Shown here: positions 41,004 to 49,742 of the stretch, in pieces
Position numbering within the stretch: the first letter of the stretch is position 1
Layout of the letters: each line of letters starts with the position of its first letter
Assembly: GCA_029257435.1 (NCBI GenBank)
Contig: JARIBI010000058.1
Location: forward strand, 30,574 to 94,573
Reading direction: 5' to 3'
DNA from: Sporosarcina sp.
Lineage (GTDB): Bacteria > Bacillota > Bacilli > Bacillales_A > Planococcaceae
Length of the DNA stretch: 64,000 nucleotides
Made by a program: the position numbers and the translations under genes
Notes under the pieces: generated by a model
What the model was told of the DNA's origin: nothing
The model's input: the letters and a program-made list of their open reading frames with translations, nothing else
Databases searched by the model: none

Positions 41004-41885
41004 ATGCCAGAAGGTCAAATTCGAAAAGCGATTAGCGGGTTTTACTATGTAAAGTACGACGGAGGGACGGTGCGCTGCAGAGGAAGAGGCGTATTTAGAA
41101 AGCGAAAAATCACTCCACTTGTTGGTGACTGGGTAACGTACGTACAAGAAGGAGTAGAAGATGCGACGATTACTGAAGTTCATCCGCGAAAAAATGAACT
41201 AGTGCGTCCTCCTGTTTCTAACATTGATTTGGCGTTACTTGCGGTCTCAATTGTAGAGCCGGCGTTCAGTTCTAACTTGCTAGATCGCTTTCTTGTCCTT
41301 GTTGAGTCCCATCAAATTGAGCCGGTCATTTGCCTAACAAAGAAAGATAAAGCGAATGAAGCCGATCTCCAGAAAGCTGAAGAAGCTGCTGCTTATTACC
41401 GATCAATAGGTTATTCGGTATTGATGACTTCTATTGACGAGCCTGGACTTATTGAGAAACTGCAACCGTTCTTAGAAGGAAAGACAACTGTTCTTGCTGG
41501 ACAATCTGGTGTCGGGAAATCGACCTTGTTGAATACGCTTTTACCTAATTTGTCACTCGAAACAGGCGAAATATCAGAATCACTCGGAAGAGGGAAACAT
41601 ACGACGCGTCATGTTGAGCTTCATGAAGTGGCTGGCGGCTTGGTTGCGGATACCCCTGGATTCAGTTCGTTGGAGTTTGACACGCTTGAAAAACAAGAGC
41701 TGGGGAGTTGTTTTCCTGAGTTCTTGGAAGCGTCTGAGCAATGTAAATTTAGAGGCTGCCTGCACTTGAAGGAACCTTCTTGTGAAGTGAAAAGAAAAGT
41801 GGAATCCGGTGAAATTATTCAAAGCCGTTACAATCATTACTTGCAGTTTTTGCAGGAAATCACTGACAGAAAGCCGAGGTATTAA
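41004..41885 (+). CDS. rsgA: Ribosome small subunit biogenesis GTPase RsgA
   Basis: Circularly permuted GTPase that checks 30S maturation. 293 residues: N-terminal OB fold (about 1-65), GTPase domain with the order CLTKKD (G4), GQSGVGKSTLLN (G1, about 169-180) and DTPGFSS (G3), and a C-terminal zinc domain with cysteines in CFPEF, CKFRGCLHLKEPSCEV. GGATGGGGATAGG precedes ATG 41004. Its place after prkC is conserved; PrkC is known to phosphorylate RsgA (CpgA). Confidence 0.96.
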   Translation: MPEGQIRKAISGFYYVKYDGGTVRCRGRGVFRKRKITPLVGDWVTYVQEGVEDATITEVHPRKNELVRPPVSNIDLALLAVSIVEPAFSSNLLDRFLVLVESHQIEPVICLTKKDKANEADLQKAEEAAAYYRSIGYSVLMTSIDEPGLIEKLQPFLEGKTTVLAGQSGVGKSTLLNTLLPNLSLETGEISESLGRGKHTTRHVELHEVAGGLVADTPGFSSLEFDTLEKQELGSCFPEFLEASEQCKFRGCLHLKEPSCEVKRKVESGEIIQSRYNHYLQFLQEITDRKPRY

Positions 41886-41890
41886 TTGGA

Positions 41891-42559
41891 ATGATTAAAA
41901 TAGCACCTTCTATCTTATCAGCAGATTTTGCGAAGCTTGGAGAAGAAATCAAAGAAGTCGAGCAAGGCGGTGCGGATTGGATTCACGTAGATGTGATGGA
42001 CGGTCATTTTGTCCCGAACATTACAATTGGTCCACTAATTGTTGAAGCAATCCGGCCTGTCACCTCCCTGCCATTGGATGTTCATCTCATGATTGAAGAA
42101 CCAGATCGGTATATTGAACAATTCGCAAAGGCGGGAGCGGATTATATTACTGTTCACGCAGAGGCATGCCGTCATCTGCACAGGACTATACAGCTCATCC
42201 GTTCCTTTGGAGTTAAGCCGGGAGTTGTATTAAATCCGCATACCCCTGTTGAAACCATCCAACATGTATTAGAAGACATTGATCTCGTTCTATTCATGAC
42301 GGTGAATCCCGGGTTCGGAGGACAGAAGTTTATCTCTTCTGTCGTACCTAAAGTTAAACAGCTCTCGGACATTGTTAAAGAGCGTAACTTATCCCTTGAG
42401 ATCGAAATTGATGGAGGAATTAACTCCGAGACGATAGGGTTGTGTGTAGAAGCAGGCGCAACTGTATTTGTTGCGGGATCAGCAGTATATAACCAGAAAG
42501 ACCGCGCAGCTGCTATCCAAAAGATACGTACAGCAGGCGAAAAGGCGCAAAACCAGTGA
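41891..42559 (+). CDS. rpe: Ribulose-phosphate 3-epimerase
   Basis: Interconverts ribulose 5-phosphate and xylulose 5-phosphate. 222 residues, TIM barrel. IAPSILSADFAKLGEE at the start, HVDVMDGHFVPNITIGP with metal-binding His/Asp, DVHLMIEEP, and VNPGFGGQKFI. ATG 41891 lies five bases after the rsgA stop. The stop overlaps the GTG start of thiN. Confidence 0.97.
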   Translation: MIKIAPSILSADFAKLGEEIKEVEQGGADWIHVDVMDGHFVPNITIGPLIVEAIRPVTSLPLDVHLMIEEPDRYIEQFAKAGADYITVHAEACRHLHRTIQLIRSFGVKPGVVLNPHTPVETIQHVLEDIDLVLFMTVNPGFGGQKFISSVVPKVKQLSDIVKERNLSLEIEIDGGINSETIGLCVEAGATVFVAGSAVYNQKDRAAAIQKIRTAGEKAQNQ

Positions 42560-43209
42560 AGACGATTATAATATGTGCAGGGGGGCCAGAGGAAGAAGTT
42601 ATCCCTCTGGCTCTCTTTTTAGATAAGGACACACAATTTATAGGTGCTGATCGAGGAACGCTCCAGCTGCTTGATGCAGGAATTGATCCGTTGGCGGCGG
42701 TTGGAGACTTTGATTCAGTCAGTGAAGAGGAAATGAAGAGAATTGAAGCAACAGGCTGTTTCATCGAAAAACGTCCTCCTGAAAAAGATGAGACCGATAC
42801 GGAACTGGCATTGAACCTTGCTTATTCTCAGAACCCCGATAAGATTATTTTGACCGGAGTAACAGGTGGACGTCTAGATCATATGTTTTCAACAGTTCAG
42901 CTTTTGGTTCGCAATGCCGGGCAGAAGTCATCCACACAATTGGTACTTGCGAACAGACAAAATGAACTGACGCTTCTTCAGAAAGGGACTCATAGCTTCA
43001 AGAAGAATGAGCAGTTTCCTTATCTCTCTTTCTTTAGCATGACGGAGTCCGTGAGGGGGCTGACGCTGACAGGTGTGAAATATGAAGTCTTCCTTGAAGA
43101 GATACATCTTGGAGATACTCGCTTCACGAGCAATGAGATTGTTGAACCATCTTGTACTATCTCACTGCAAGCCGGCATATGTTTAATGGTAAGGAGCTCA
43201 GATTCCTGA
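42556..43209 (+). CDS. thiN: Thiamine pyrophosphokinase
   Basis: Converts thiamine to thiamine pyrophosphate with ATP. 217 residues. GGPEEE near the start, GADRGTLQLLDAGIDPLAAVGDFDSVSEEE, the DETDTELAL motif and LTGVTGGRLDHMFSTVQLL are typical. Starts at GTG 42556 overlapping the rpe stop by four bases. Its 3' end probably contains the mother-cell promoter of spoVM. Confidence 0.94.
   Translation: MKTIIICAGGPEEEVIPLALFLDKDTQFIGADRGTLQLLDAGIDPLAAVGDFDSVSEEEMKRIEATGCFIEKRPPEKDETDTELALNLAYSQNPDKIILTGVTGGRLDHMFSTVQLLVRNAGQKSSTQLVLANRQNELTLLQKGTHSFKKNEQFPYLSFFSMTESVRGLTLTGVKYEVFLEEIHLGDTRFTSNEIVEPSCTISLQAGICLMVRSSDS
43154..43183 (+). promoter_or_regulatory. Candidate sigma-E promoter for spoVM
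   Basis: Within the end of thiN, GTACTATC (43154-43161) resembles the sigma-E -35 element and CATATGTT (43176-43183), 14 bases on, resembles the -10 CATACANT with two mismatches. In B. subtilis spoVM is transcribed by sigma-E. Moderate match found by eye. Confidence 0.4.
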
Positions 43210-43222
43210 AAGGAGTGGGGAG

Positions 43223-43375
43223 TTGCGGATTTATACTTTTACTTTGCCTAAGTTTGTAAGTGGAATTGTACGAAAGTGCATGGTCGTGTTTTCTAAGGAG
43301 GATACAGCGAAAGCGAAATCATCCACTACAGCATCAAAGAAGCGGAAAAAACGACATGAAAAAACGCCGGGCTGA
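43223..43375 (+). CDS. spoVM: Stage V sporulation protein M, C-terminally extended
   Basis: Amphipathic curvature-sensing peptide that marks the outer forespore membrane and anchors SpoIVA. The N-terminal 18 residues read MRIYTFTLPKFVSGIVRK, matching B. subtilis SpoVM, including Pro9 and the GIVR helix. Start at TTG 43223, seven bases after AAAGGAG. The peptide is 50 residues, about twice the usual 26; the extra tail (about residues 27-50) is Lys/Arg/Ser/Thr-rich and the last codons lie in the following terminator. The place between thiN and rpmB is the conserved spoVM locus. Identity is firm for the core; whether the tail is translated and kept is unknown. Confidence 0.9.
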   Translation: MRIYTFTLPKFVSGIVRKCMVVFSKEDTAKAKSSTTASKKRKKRHEKTPG

Positions 43376-43395
43376 AATTCAGCCTGGCGTTTTTA
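43360..43395. terminator. Bidirectional terminator between spoVM and rpmB
   Basis: AAAAACGCC-G-GGCTGA and TCAGCC-T-GGCGTTTTT form a long stem with one mismatch and a two- to three-base loop; A run on one side and T run on the other serve both strands. The last codons and the stop codon of spoVM lie in its left arm. Confidence 0.92.
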
Positions 43396-43409
43396 TTGGT
43401 TGCGGTCTA

Positions 43410-43598
43410 TTATACGCGTTGAACTTTACCTGATTTAAGTGCGCGGGCAGATACCCAAACACGCTTCGGTTTGCCGTTTACAAGAATACGGACTTTTTGA
43501 AGGTTCGCACCCCATACACGTTTGCTAGAGTTCATTGCGTGGGAACGATTATTCCCTGCACGTGCTTTGCGACCAGTAATTACACATTCCTTAGCCAT
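43410..43598 (-). CDS. rpmB: 50S ribosomal protein L28
   Basis: Ribosomal protein of the large subunit, 62 residues. [37 protein letters not shown] and [20 protein letters not shown] are typical of L28. Only one Cys is present near the N-terminus, so this is the zinc-free form. Minus-strand start at 43598 has AGGAGG at proper distance; a longer open frame upstream is rejected. Confidence 0.97.
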   Translation of the reverse strand: MAKECVITGRKARAGNNRSHAMNSSKRVWGANLQKVRILVNGKPKRVWVSARALKSGKVQRV

Positions 43599-43657
43599 TT
43601 TATAACCTCCTCGCGAATGATGATTAAGCGTTTCACTTATAATTCGCATACTAGATT

Positions 43658-43686
43658 AATTTATCATATCCGTCTATCCCATGCAA
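43658..43686 (-). promoter_or_regulatory. Candidate promoter of rpmB
   Basis: On the minus strand TTGCAT (43681-43686) is followed after 17 bases by TAAATT (43658-43663). The -10 is imperfect. Confidence 0.45.
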
Positions 43687-43812
43687 GCTTTTTTCTCTGT
43701 TCTCTCAAGCAATTTTCCTTTACACGTTTAAGAAAACGCTTGCTTTCTTTTCTTATAGGCGTGTATATAGTACAATGTGAACAGTGAAACTGGATTCAGG
43801 AGGGATAACGGC

Positions 43813-44175
43813 ATGTCAATTCAAATGGAAAACGATTATGGGAAAATTGATATAACGAATGAGACAATCGCCCGGATCGTCGGTGAAGCTACCATAGAAT
43901 GCTACGGGGTTGTAGGAATGGCCTCTAGGCATCAAATTCGGGACGGACTGACAGAAATTCTGAGAAAAGAGAACTTTGGTAAAGGTGTTGTCGTTAGAAA
44001 CGCAGGTGCTGACACACAAATTGATCTCTATATAATTGTAGGGTACGGAACAAAGATCACTGAAGTTGCCTACCAAGTACAATCCAAAGTACAATATACA
44101 CTTAAAAAAACACTCGGGATGACTATCGGTTCCGTCAATATTTATGTACAGGGCGTACGTGTGACGAACCTGTGA
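43813..44175 (+). CDS. yloU: Asp23/Gls24 family protein YloU
   Basis: 120-residue member of the Asp23 envelope-stress family; exact role unknown. IDITNETIARIVGEATIECYGVVGMA at the N-terminus and DLYIIVGYGTKITEVAYQVQ in the middle are family features. CAGGAGGG precedes ATG 43813; an upstream in-frame ATG at 43777 lies before that site. A TACAAT box at 43771 may be its promoter -10. It overlaps nothing but is close to the fakA-like gene, as in B. subtilis yloU-yloV. Confidence 0.88.
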   Translation: MSIQMENDYGKIDITNETIARIVGEATIECYGVVGMASRHQIRDGLTEILRKENFGKGVVVRNAGADTQIDLYIIVGYGTKITEVAYQVQSKVQYTLKKTLGMTIGSVNIYVQGVRVTNL

Positions 44176-44192
44176 AGGAGGAACACAGTTCT

Positions 44193-45851
44193 ATGAAGTC
44201 GATAGATGGATTACAGTTTGCAGAAATGATATCAATGGGAGCATACCATCTTAAACAAAACGCGGATTATGTGGATTCGCTGAATGTATTCCCCGTACCA
44301 GATGGAGATACGGGAACAAATATGAACTTATCAATGACTTCAGGTGCAAAAGAGACAGCAGCAAACGTTTCTGCTCACCTGGGCAAGACTTCACAAGCTT
44401 TGTCCAAAGGATTATTAATGGGCGCTCGTGGAAATTCAGGTGTGATTTTATCGCAATTGTTCCGTGGTTTTGGAAAATCAGTTGAAGAAAAAGAAGTTCT
44501 GACTGCAAGTGAGTTTGCGGAAGGGCTCCGATATGGTGTGGAAACGGCATATAAAGCGGTCATGAAGCCCGTCGAAGGTACGATTTTGACTGTTGCAAAA
44601 GATGCGGCAGCTGTCGCAGTGGAAACAGCTGCTGCAGAAACGGATCTTATTCAATTGATGGAAGCTATTTTGACAGAAGCAAAAGAATCTCTTAAAAGAA
44701 CACCTGATCTATTGCCGGTGTTAAAAGAGGTTGGTGTTGTAGATAGTGGCGGACAAGGACTCGTGTACGTGTATGAAGGGTTTTTGGCATGCTTAAAAGG
44801 TGAAGAATTGCCGGAGCGCACAGTTGTTCAGTCAATGGACGAACTCGTTAACGCAGAACATCACCGAAATGTACAAGGGTTCATGGATACTGCGGATATC
44901 GAGTTTGGATATTGTACGGAGTTCATGGTGCGATTTGAAGACGATAAAACAAAAAATCGTCCTTTCGATGAAAATGACTTCAGACTGCAATTGAATGAAA
45001 TGGGTGACTCGCTGCTAGTTATTTCCGATGAGGAGATCGCGAAAGTACATATCCATACAGAGAACCCAGGAAATGCATTATCATGCGGACAACAGTATGG
45101 TTCCCTCATCAATATTAAAATCGAGAACATGCGTCAGCAGCACATGGATATCGTGGGAGATCAATCGGCGGGCAAAAACACACCTGCAAAGAAAGTTTCT
45201 TATGCAATCGTGACGGTTGCAATGGGTGAAGGAATTGCAGATTTGCTCAGAAGTATCGGAGCCTCCTACGTAATTGAAGGCGGGCAAACGATGAACCCTT
45301 CCACTGAAGATATTGTCAAAGCGATTCAAGAAGTAGGCGCGGAACGTGTTCTAATCCTACCTAACAATAAGAATATTGTGCTGGCAGCTGAACAAGCGGC
45401 TGAAGTGATTGGAATTGAAGCTGCAGTTGTGCCGACAAAGTCAGTTCCTGAAGGTCTTGCAGCTATTTTAGCGTTCAATCCTGAGGCAGACGTAACTGCG
45501 AACGCGAAATCCATGAAAGCAGCAGCTTCTGTTGTAAAGACTGGGCAAGTGACAACAGCAGTTCGCGATACATCGATTGATGGTGTTGCAATTCATACAG
45601 ACGATTACATGGCGATCTCAAACGGAAAGATTACCATCGCCACTCCGTCACTAGATACGACAATGAAGTCGCTGATTGACGATATGATTACAGAAGATGA
45701 TGAAATTGTGACCGTAATTTATGGCGAAGACGTTTCGAAACAAGATGCCGAGCAGGTGGTTGCATATATTGAAGGACAGTTCGAGCATGTAGAGATTGAA
45801 TTATATAACGGGAAACAGCCGTTATATCCATACATTCTGTCAGTAGAATAA
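44193..45851 (+). CDS. fakA: Fatty acid kinase ATP-binding subunit FakA / YloV
   Basis: DAK2-domain protein that phosphorylates fatty acids presented by a FakB protein, feeding PlsX/PlsY phospholipid synthesis. 552 residues: DAK2 kinase domain (about 8-205) with NVFPVPDGDTGTNMNLSM and GARGNSGVILSQLFRGF, a middle domain (EFGYCTEFMVRF), and a C-terminal DegV-like region. GGAGGAAC is ten bases before ATG 44193. A plsX gene lies downstream at 50321. No fakB gene is in the window. Confidence 0.92.
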   Translation: MKSIDGLQFAEMISMGAYHLKQNADYVDSLNVFPVPDGDTGTNMNLSMTSGAKETAANVSAHLGKTSQALSKGLLMGARGNSGVILSQLFRGFGKSVEEKEVLTASEFAEGLRYGVETAYKAVMKPVEGTILTVAKDAAAVAVETAAAETDLIQLMEAILTEAKESLKRTPDLLPVLKEVGVVDSGGQGLVYVYEGFLACLKGEELPERTVVQSMDELVNAEHHRNVQGFMDTADIEFGYCTEFMVRFEDDKTKNRPFDENDFRLQLNEMGDSLLVISDEEIAKVHIHTENPGNALSCGQQYGSLINIKIENMRQQHMDIVGDQSAGKNTPAKKVSYAIVTVAMGEGIADLLRSIGASYVIEGGQTMNPSTEDIVKAIQEVGAERVLILPNNKNIVLAAEQAAEVIGIEAAVVPTKSVPEGLAAILAFNPEADVTANAKSMKAAASVVKTGQVTTAVRDTSIDGVAIHTDDYMAISNGKITIATPSLDTTMKSLIDDMITEDDEIVTVIYGEDVSKQDAEQVVAYIEGQFEHVEIELYNGKQPLYPYILSVE

Positions 45852-45860
45852 AACAGCATG

Positions 45861-45895
45861 AAAAGCGTTGCGGCCGTGAGTCGTTGACGCTTTTT
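45861..45895 (+). terminator. Intrinsic terminator after fakA
   Basis: AAAAGCGT (45861-45868) pairs with ACGCTTTT (45887-45894), followed by a short T run. Confidence 0.82.
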
Positions 45896-45921
45896 GTCTG
45901 TTTTAAGGACAGTTATGAATT

Positions 45922-45950
45922 TTGTTTTCTAGCAACTGTTCGTGTAGAAT
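45922..45950 (+). promoter_or_regulatory. Sigma-A-type promoter for sdaAB-sdaAA-recG
   Basis: TTGTTT (45922-45927), 17-base spacer, TAGAAT (45945-45950), between the fakA terminator and sdaAB. Confidence 0.65.
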
Positions 45951-45986
45951 GAATAGTAGGTATATGGGCAAAAGGGGGAGTTTTTG

Positions 45987-46649
45987 TTGAAATTCAGATC
46001 CGTTTTTGAAATTATCGGGCCAGTTATGATTGGACCCTCATCTTCACATACAGCGGGAGCTGCACGTATTGGACTCGTAGCGAGAGATTTGTTTGGCCGC
46101 CAGCCGGAATGGGCAACGATTCACTTATACGGTTCGTTTGCAGAGACTTATAAAGGTCACGGGACCGATGTTGCGATTATCGGCGGGCTGCTTGGATACG
46201 ATACTTTCGATGAGAGAATCCGTACTGCCTTCGAAGACGCAGAAAAGTTAGGCATGTCTTTTGAATTTATTGCCGAAGAAGAAGAGATGGATCATCCGAA
46301 TACAGCGAAATTAGTCATTGGAGACAAACAAGGTGTTATGGAACTTATCGGAATCTCAATTGGCGGAGGGACGATGGAAGTCATCGAGCTAAATGGTTTT
46401 CCACTTCGCCTTTCCGGACATTTCCCGGCATTGCTCGTAGTCCACGATGATCGTGCTGGTGTTATTGCAAATGTATCTAATGCAATTGCTGCGCAAGATA
46501 TGAATATTGCTCATATGGAAGTCGGCCGTAAAGAAAAAGGGAAAATGGCGCTCATGGTCATCGAGGTCGATCAAGTCGTCAACGATGCACTGATCGAAGA
46601 ACTGCGTGCACTTCCAAATGTCACACAAGTATCTACATTGGCAAACTGA
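45987..46649 (+). CDS. sdaAB: L-serine dehydratase, beta subunit
   Basis: Subunit of the iron-sulfur L-serine deaminase (serine to pyruvate and ammonia). 220 residues. The N-terminal serine-dehydratase beta domain has IIGPVMIGPSSSHTAGAARIG; the C-terminal half is an ACT-like domain (ALLVVHDDRAGVIANVSNAIA). Start at TTG 45987 (or TTG 45984, one codon before) with AAAGGGGGAG upstream. The sdaAA subunit follows directly. Confidence 0.94.
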   Translation: MKFRSVFEIIGPVMIGPSSSHTAGAARIGLVARDLFGRQPEWATIHLYGSFAETYKGHGTDVAIIGGLLGYDTFDERIRTAFEDAEKLGMSFEFIAEEEEMDHPNTAKLVIGDKQGVMELIGISIGGGTMEVIELNGFPLRLSGHFPALLVVHDDRAGVIANVSNAIAAQDMNIAHMEVGRKEKGKMALMVIEVDQVVNDALIEELRALPNVTQVSTLAN

Positions 46650-46662
46650 GGAGGCAATTATA

Positions 46663-47571
46663 TTGGATGTTTTATTTTCAAACGTAAAAGAACTTGTCGC
46701 AGTTGCTGAAAAAGAGCAGCAGCCGATTTCTGAAATAATGATTCGTCAAGAAATGCTATTAACACGCAGATCGCGTGAAGAAATAGTTGCACAAATGGAG
46801 AACAACTTAGCTGTGATGGAAAGCTCTGTAGAAGAAGGATTGAAAGGTGTCCACTCTCCTTCCGGTTTAACAGGTGGCGATGCAGTTCTAATTCAAAACT
46901 ACATGAAAACAGGCAAATCCTTATCTGGAGAACTATTGCTGGATGCTGTCAGTAAAGCAGTCGCGACGAATGAAGTAAATGCTGCAATGGGACTGATTTG
47001 TGCAACGCCTACTGCAGGGGCTGCGGGTATTGTGCCAGGTACGTTATTTGCCGTAAAGAATAAATTGAACCCTACGCATGAACAGATGGTCAATTACTTG
47101 TTCACGACTGGGGCATTCGGTTTCGTCGTAGCAAATAATGCATCCATTTCTGGTGCTGCAGGGGGATGTCAGGCAGAGACGGGATCTGCTGCATCCATGG
47201 CAGCCGCTGCGATTGTTGAAATGGCTGGAGGGACGCCTCAGCAAAGTGCGGAAGCTTTTTCAATTGTAATGAAAAATATGCTCGGTCTCGTCTGCGATCC
47301 AGTCGCAGGGCTCGTCGAGGTGCCGTGCGTGAAACGGAATGCCATGGGGGCAGCTAAAGCGCTTGTAGGTGCTGACATGGCACTTGCAGGAGTGGTGAGC
47401 GTTATCCCGACCGATGAAGTAATTGAAGCGATGCACAAAATCGGTCAGTCGATGCCATCAGCTTTGCGTGAAACCGCAAAAGGCGGACTAGCGGCTACTC
47501 CGACCGGCAAGGCGCTGGAGGCGAAAATCTTCGGCAAGGACAAGGAATCACGTGACACGGTCACTAAGTGA
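46663..47571 (+). CDS. sdaAA: L-serine dehydratase, alpha subunit
   Basis: Catalytic [4Fe-4S] subunit. 302 residues. SPSGLTGGDAVLI, CATPTAGAAGIVPG, GAAGGCQAETGSA and CDPVAGLVEVPCVKRNA hold the cluster cysteines. Start at TTG 46663, eight bases after GAGGAGG; the longer open frame from 46606 overlaps sdaAB and is rejected. The recG start lies inside its 3' end. Confidence 0.94.
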   Translation: MDVLFSNVKELVAVAEKEQQPISEIMIRQEMLLTRRSREEIVAQMENNLAVMESSVEEGLKGVHSPSGLTGGDAVLIQNYMKTGKSLSGELLLDAVSKAVATNEVNAAMGLICATPTAGAAGIVPGTLFAVKNKLNPTHEQMVNYLFTTGAFGFVVANNASISGAAGGCQAETGSAASMAAAAIVEMAGGTPQQSAEAFSIVMKNMLGLVCDPVAGLVEVPCVKRNAMGAAKALVGADMALAGVVSVIPTDEVIEAMHKIGQSMPSALRETAKGGLAATPTGKALEAKIFGKDKESRDTVTK

Positions 47572-49600
47572 ACCTGTTACCTCACTTAAGGGGATAGGAA
47601 AGTCAGCTGGCGAGCAGCTGGAGAAGTTAAATGTAGAGACAATTGAAGAGTTAGTTATGATGTTTCCGTACAGGCACGAAGATTTTAGACTGAAAGATTT
47701 GTCTGAGACCCCTCACGAGGAACGTGTAACGATAGAAGGACGGGTGGAGAGTGTTCCATCCGTCTTGTTTACGGGAAAGAAACGTTCACGATTACAAGTA
47801 CAGCTGCTAGTCGGGAACCATCTAGTTAAAGCGGTTTTTTTCAACCAGCATTATTTAAAGGATCGTATGAATCCGGGGCAAATTGTGACCATCACTGGAA
47901 AATGGGATCGAGGCAGACAGCTCATTAATGTGAGCAATTTTAAAGATGGACCTAAAATCGGGCAGGCTGATTTTGAACCAGTGTACAGTTTGAAGGGAAT
48001 CGTCAAGCAGCCTACCTTCAGACGCTGGATGAGAACTGCACTGGATGAGGTTGTACATGAAATTCCGGAATCCTTGCCCGTGCACTTACTTGACTTGTAT
48101 AAACTGCCGGGAATAGCAGAGACGCTTGAAATGGTTCATTTTCCGAACAGTCCTGAAGACGTAAAACAAGCACGCCGCCGTGTTGTGTATGAAGAGTTAT
48201 TGCACTTTCAGTTAAAGATGGCTGCGCTAAAGAAAGTACGTAAAGCAGCCGGGAAAGGCACAACGATTGTATATGATCTGGGAAAATTGAAGCAGTTCAT
48301 CGACAGCCTTCCGTTTGAATTAACAGGGGCTCAAAAACGAGTGGTGAATGAATTATGTGCAGAACTGAAAAGCCCGCTGCGTATGAATCGTTTGCTTCAA
48401 GGAGATGTTGGTTCAGGTAAGACGGTTGTAGCAGCCATTGCGCTATATGCCGCTATTACGGCAGGATTCCAAGGGGCTCTTATGGCACCAACCGAAATTC
48501 TTGCAGAACAACACGCTGAGACACTATCCAGCTGGCTCGAGCCCGCTGGGGTAACGGTTGCGTTTCTATCTGGATCTACAAAAGGGAAAGCGCGGCGTGA
48601 AATCATAGCTCGACTTGAAAGTGGAGAAATTGATTTGCTCATTGGTACGCACGCCCTCATTCAGCCGGATGTGAATTTCCATAAGCTTGGTTTGGTCATC
48701 ACGGATGAACAGCATCGCTTCGGCGTCGAGCAGCGTCGTGTACTTCGTGACAAAGGGGAAAGTCCCGATGTGCTCTTTATGACGGCAACCCCGATTCCAA
48801 GGACACTGGCAATCACAGTGTTCGGTGAAATGGATGTTTCTTTGTTGGATGAAATGCCGGCAGGACGAAAAGAAATCGAAACACACTGGCTAAAAGAAGA
48901 TTCACTTGCACCTGTTCTTCGCAGAATGGAAAAAGAATTGCAGGCGGGCAGGCAAGCATATGTTATTTGTCCGTTAATTGAGGAATCTGATACGCTGGAT
49001 GTCCAGAACGCTGTGGATGTTTTCGGGCAGCTATCAACTTATTTTGCTAGCCGTTTTACAGTGGGACTTATGCATGGACGGCTTCACTCTGATGAAAAAG
49101 ATGAGGTTATGCGTGACTTCAGTGAAGGTAAAATTAATTGCCTGGTGTCGACAACAGTTGTCGAAGTAGGTGTAAACGTGCCGAATGCAACGTTTATGCT
49201 TATCTATGACGCGACACGCTTTGGGCTGGCGCAGCTTCATCAATTAAGAGGGCGAGTTGGTCGGGGGGCGGATCAGTCGTATTGCGTGCTGTTAGCAGAT
49301 CCGAAAACTGAAGAGGGTAAAGAACGCATGATGACGATGACGGAAACAAATGATGGGTTTTTATTAGCTGAAAAAGATTTGGAACTGCGCGGATCAGGGG
49401 ACTTCTTTGGCAAGAAGCAAAGCGGATTGCCGGAATTTAAAATGGCGGATTTAATACACGATTATCGTGCGTTGGAAACCGCTCGGCAGGATGCGGAGAA
49501 GTTGTTGGAAATGGATTCGTTTTGGACAGATCCTGATTATAAAAGTCTTAGGAATACTGTGGAAGAATCAGGAGTATTGCAAAATGATCGTATAGATTAA
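47552..49600 (+). CDS. recG: ATP-dependent DNA helicase RecG
   Basis: Branch-migrating helicase that remodels stalled forks. 682 residues, exactly the usual length. N-terminal wedge domain with an OB fold, helicase domain with Walker A GDVGSGKTVVA, ITDEQHRFGV, FMTATPIPRT, and motif VI HQLRGRVGRG. Start at GTG 47552, inside the end of sdaAA, with AAGGA upstream; the N-terminus SEPVTSLKGIG matches RecG. A terminator follows. Confidence 0.96.
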   Translation: MTRSLSEPVTSLKGIGKSAGEQLEKLNVETIEELVMMFPYRHEDFRLKDLSETPHEERVTIEGRVESVPSVLFTGKKRSRLQVQLLVGNHLVKAVFFNQHYLKDRMNPGQIVTITGKWDRGRQLINVSNFKDGPKIGQADFEPVYSLKGIVKQPTFRRWMRTALDEVVHEIPESLPVHLLDLYKLPGIAETLEMVHFPNSPEDVKQARRRVVYEELLHFQLKMAALKKVRKAAGKGTTIVYDLGKLKQFIDSLPFELTGAQKRVVNELCAELKSPLRMNRLLQGDVGSGKTVVAAIALYAAITAGFQGALMAPTEILAEQHAETLSSWLEPAGVTVAFLSGSTKGKARREIIARLESGEIDLLIGTHALIQPDVNFHKLGLVITDEQHRFGVEQRRVLRDKGESPDVLFMTATPIPRTLAITVFGEMDVSLLDEMPAGRKEIETHWLKEDSLAPVLRRMEKELQAGRQAYVICPLIEESDTLDVQNAVDVFGQLSTYFASRFTVGLMHGRLHSDEKDEVMRDFSEGKINCLVSTTVVEVGVNVPNATFMLIYDATRFGLAQLHQLRGRVGRGADQSYCVLLADPKTEEGKERMMTMTETNDGFLLAEKDLELRGSGDFFGKKQSGLPEFKMADLIHDYRALETARQDAEKLLEMDSFWTDPDYKSLRNTVEESGVLQNDRID

Positions 49601-49654
49601 CAGCTAAATTGAGCATCTTTATTTTGAAAGTAATTTTAGAAGCTATAAATTTTG

Positions 49655-49693
49655 GAATGCAAAGAGAATGCCGCCTCTTGCATTCTTTTTTTT
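49655..49693 (+). terminator. Intrinsic terminator after recG
   Basis: GAATGCAAAGAG (49655-49666) pairs with CTCTTGCATTC (49675-49685, one bulged A) and is followed by eight T residues. Its right arm carries the -35 box of the fapR promoter. Confidence 0.93.
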
Positions 49694-49727
49694 ATCTTTA
49701 TATACTGTTACTATTACCAAGTGCTAA
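49678..49727 (+). promoter_or_regulatory. fapR promoter and FapR operator
   Basis: TTGCAT (49678-49683), 17-base spacer, TATACT (49701-49706). At 49711-49727 lies CTATTACCAAGTGCTAA, similar to the FapR operator TTAGTACCTGGTACTAA at 12 of 17 positions by eye. It would cover the transcription start, so FapR, relieved by malonyl-CoA, could block initiation. Confidence 0.65.
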
Positions 49728-49742
49728 ACGTGAGGAGTGACT

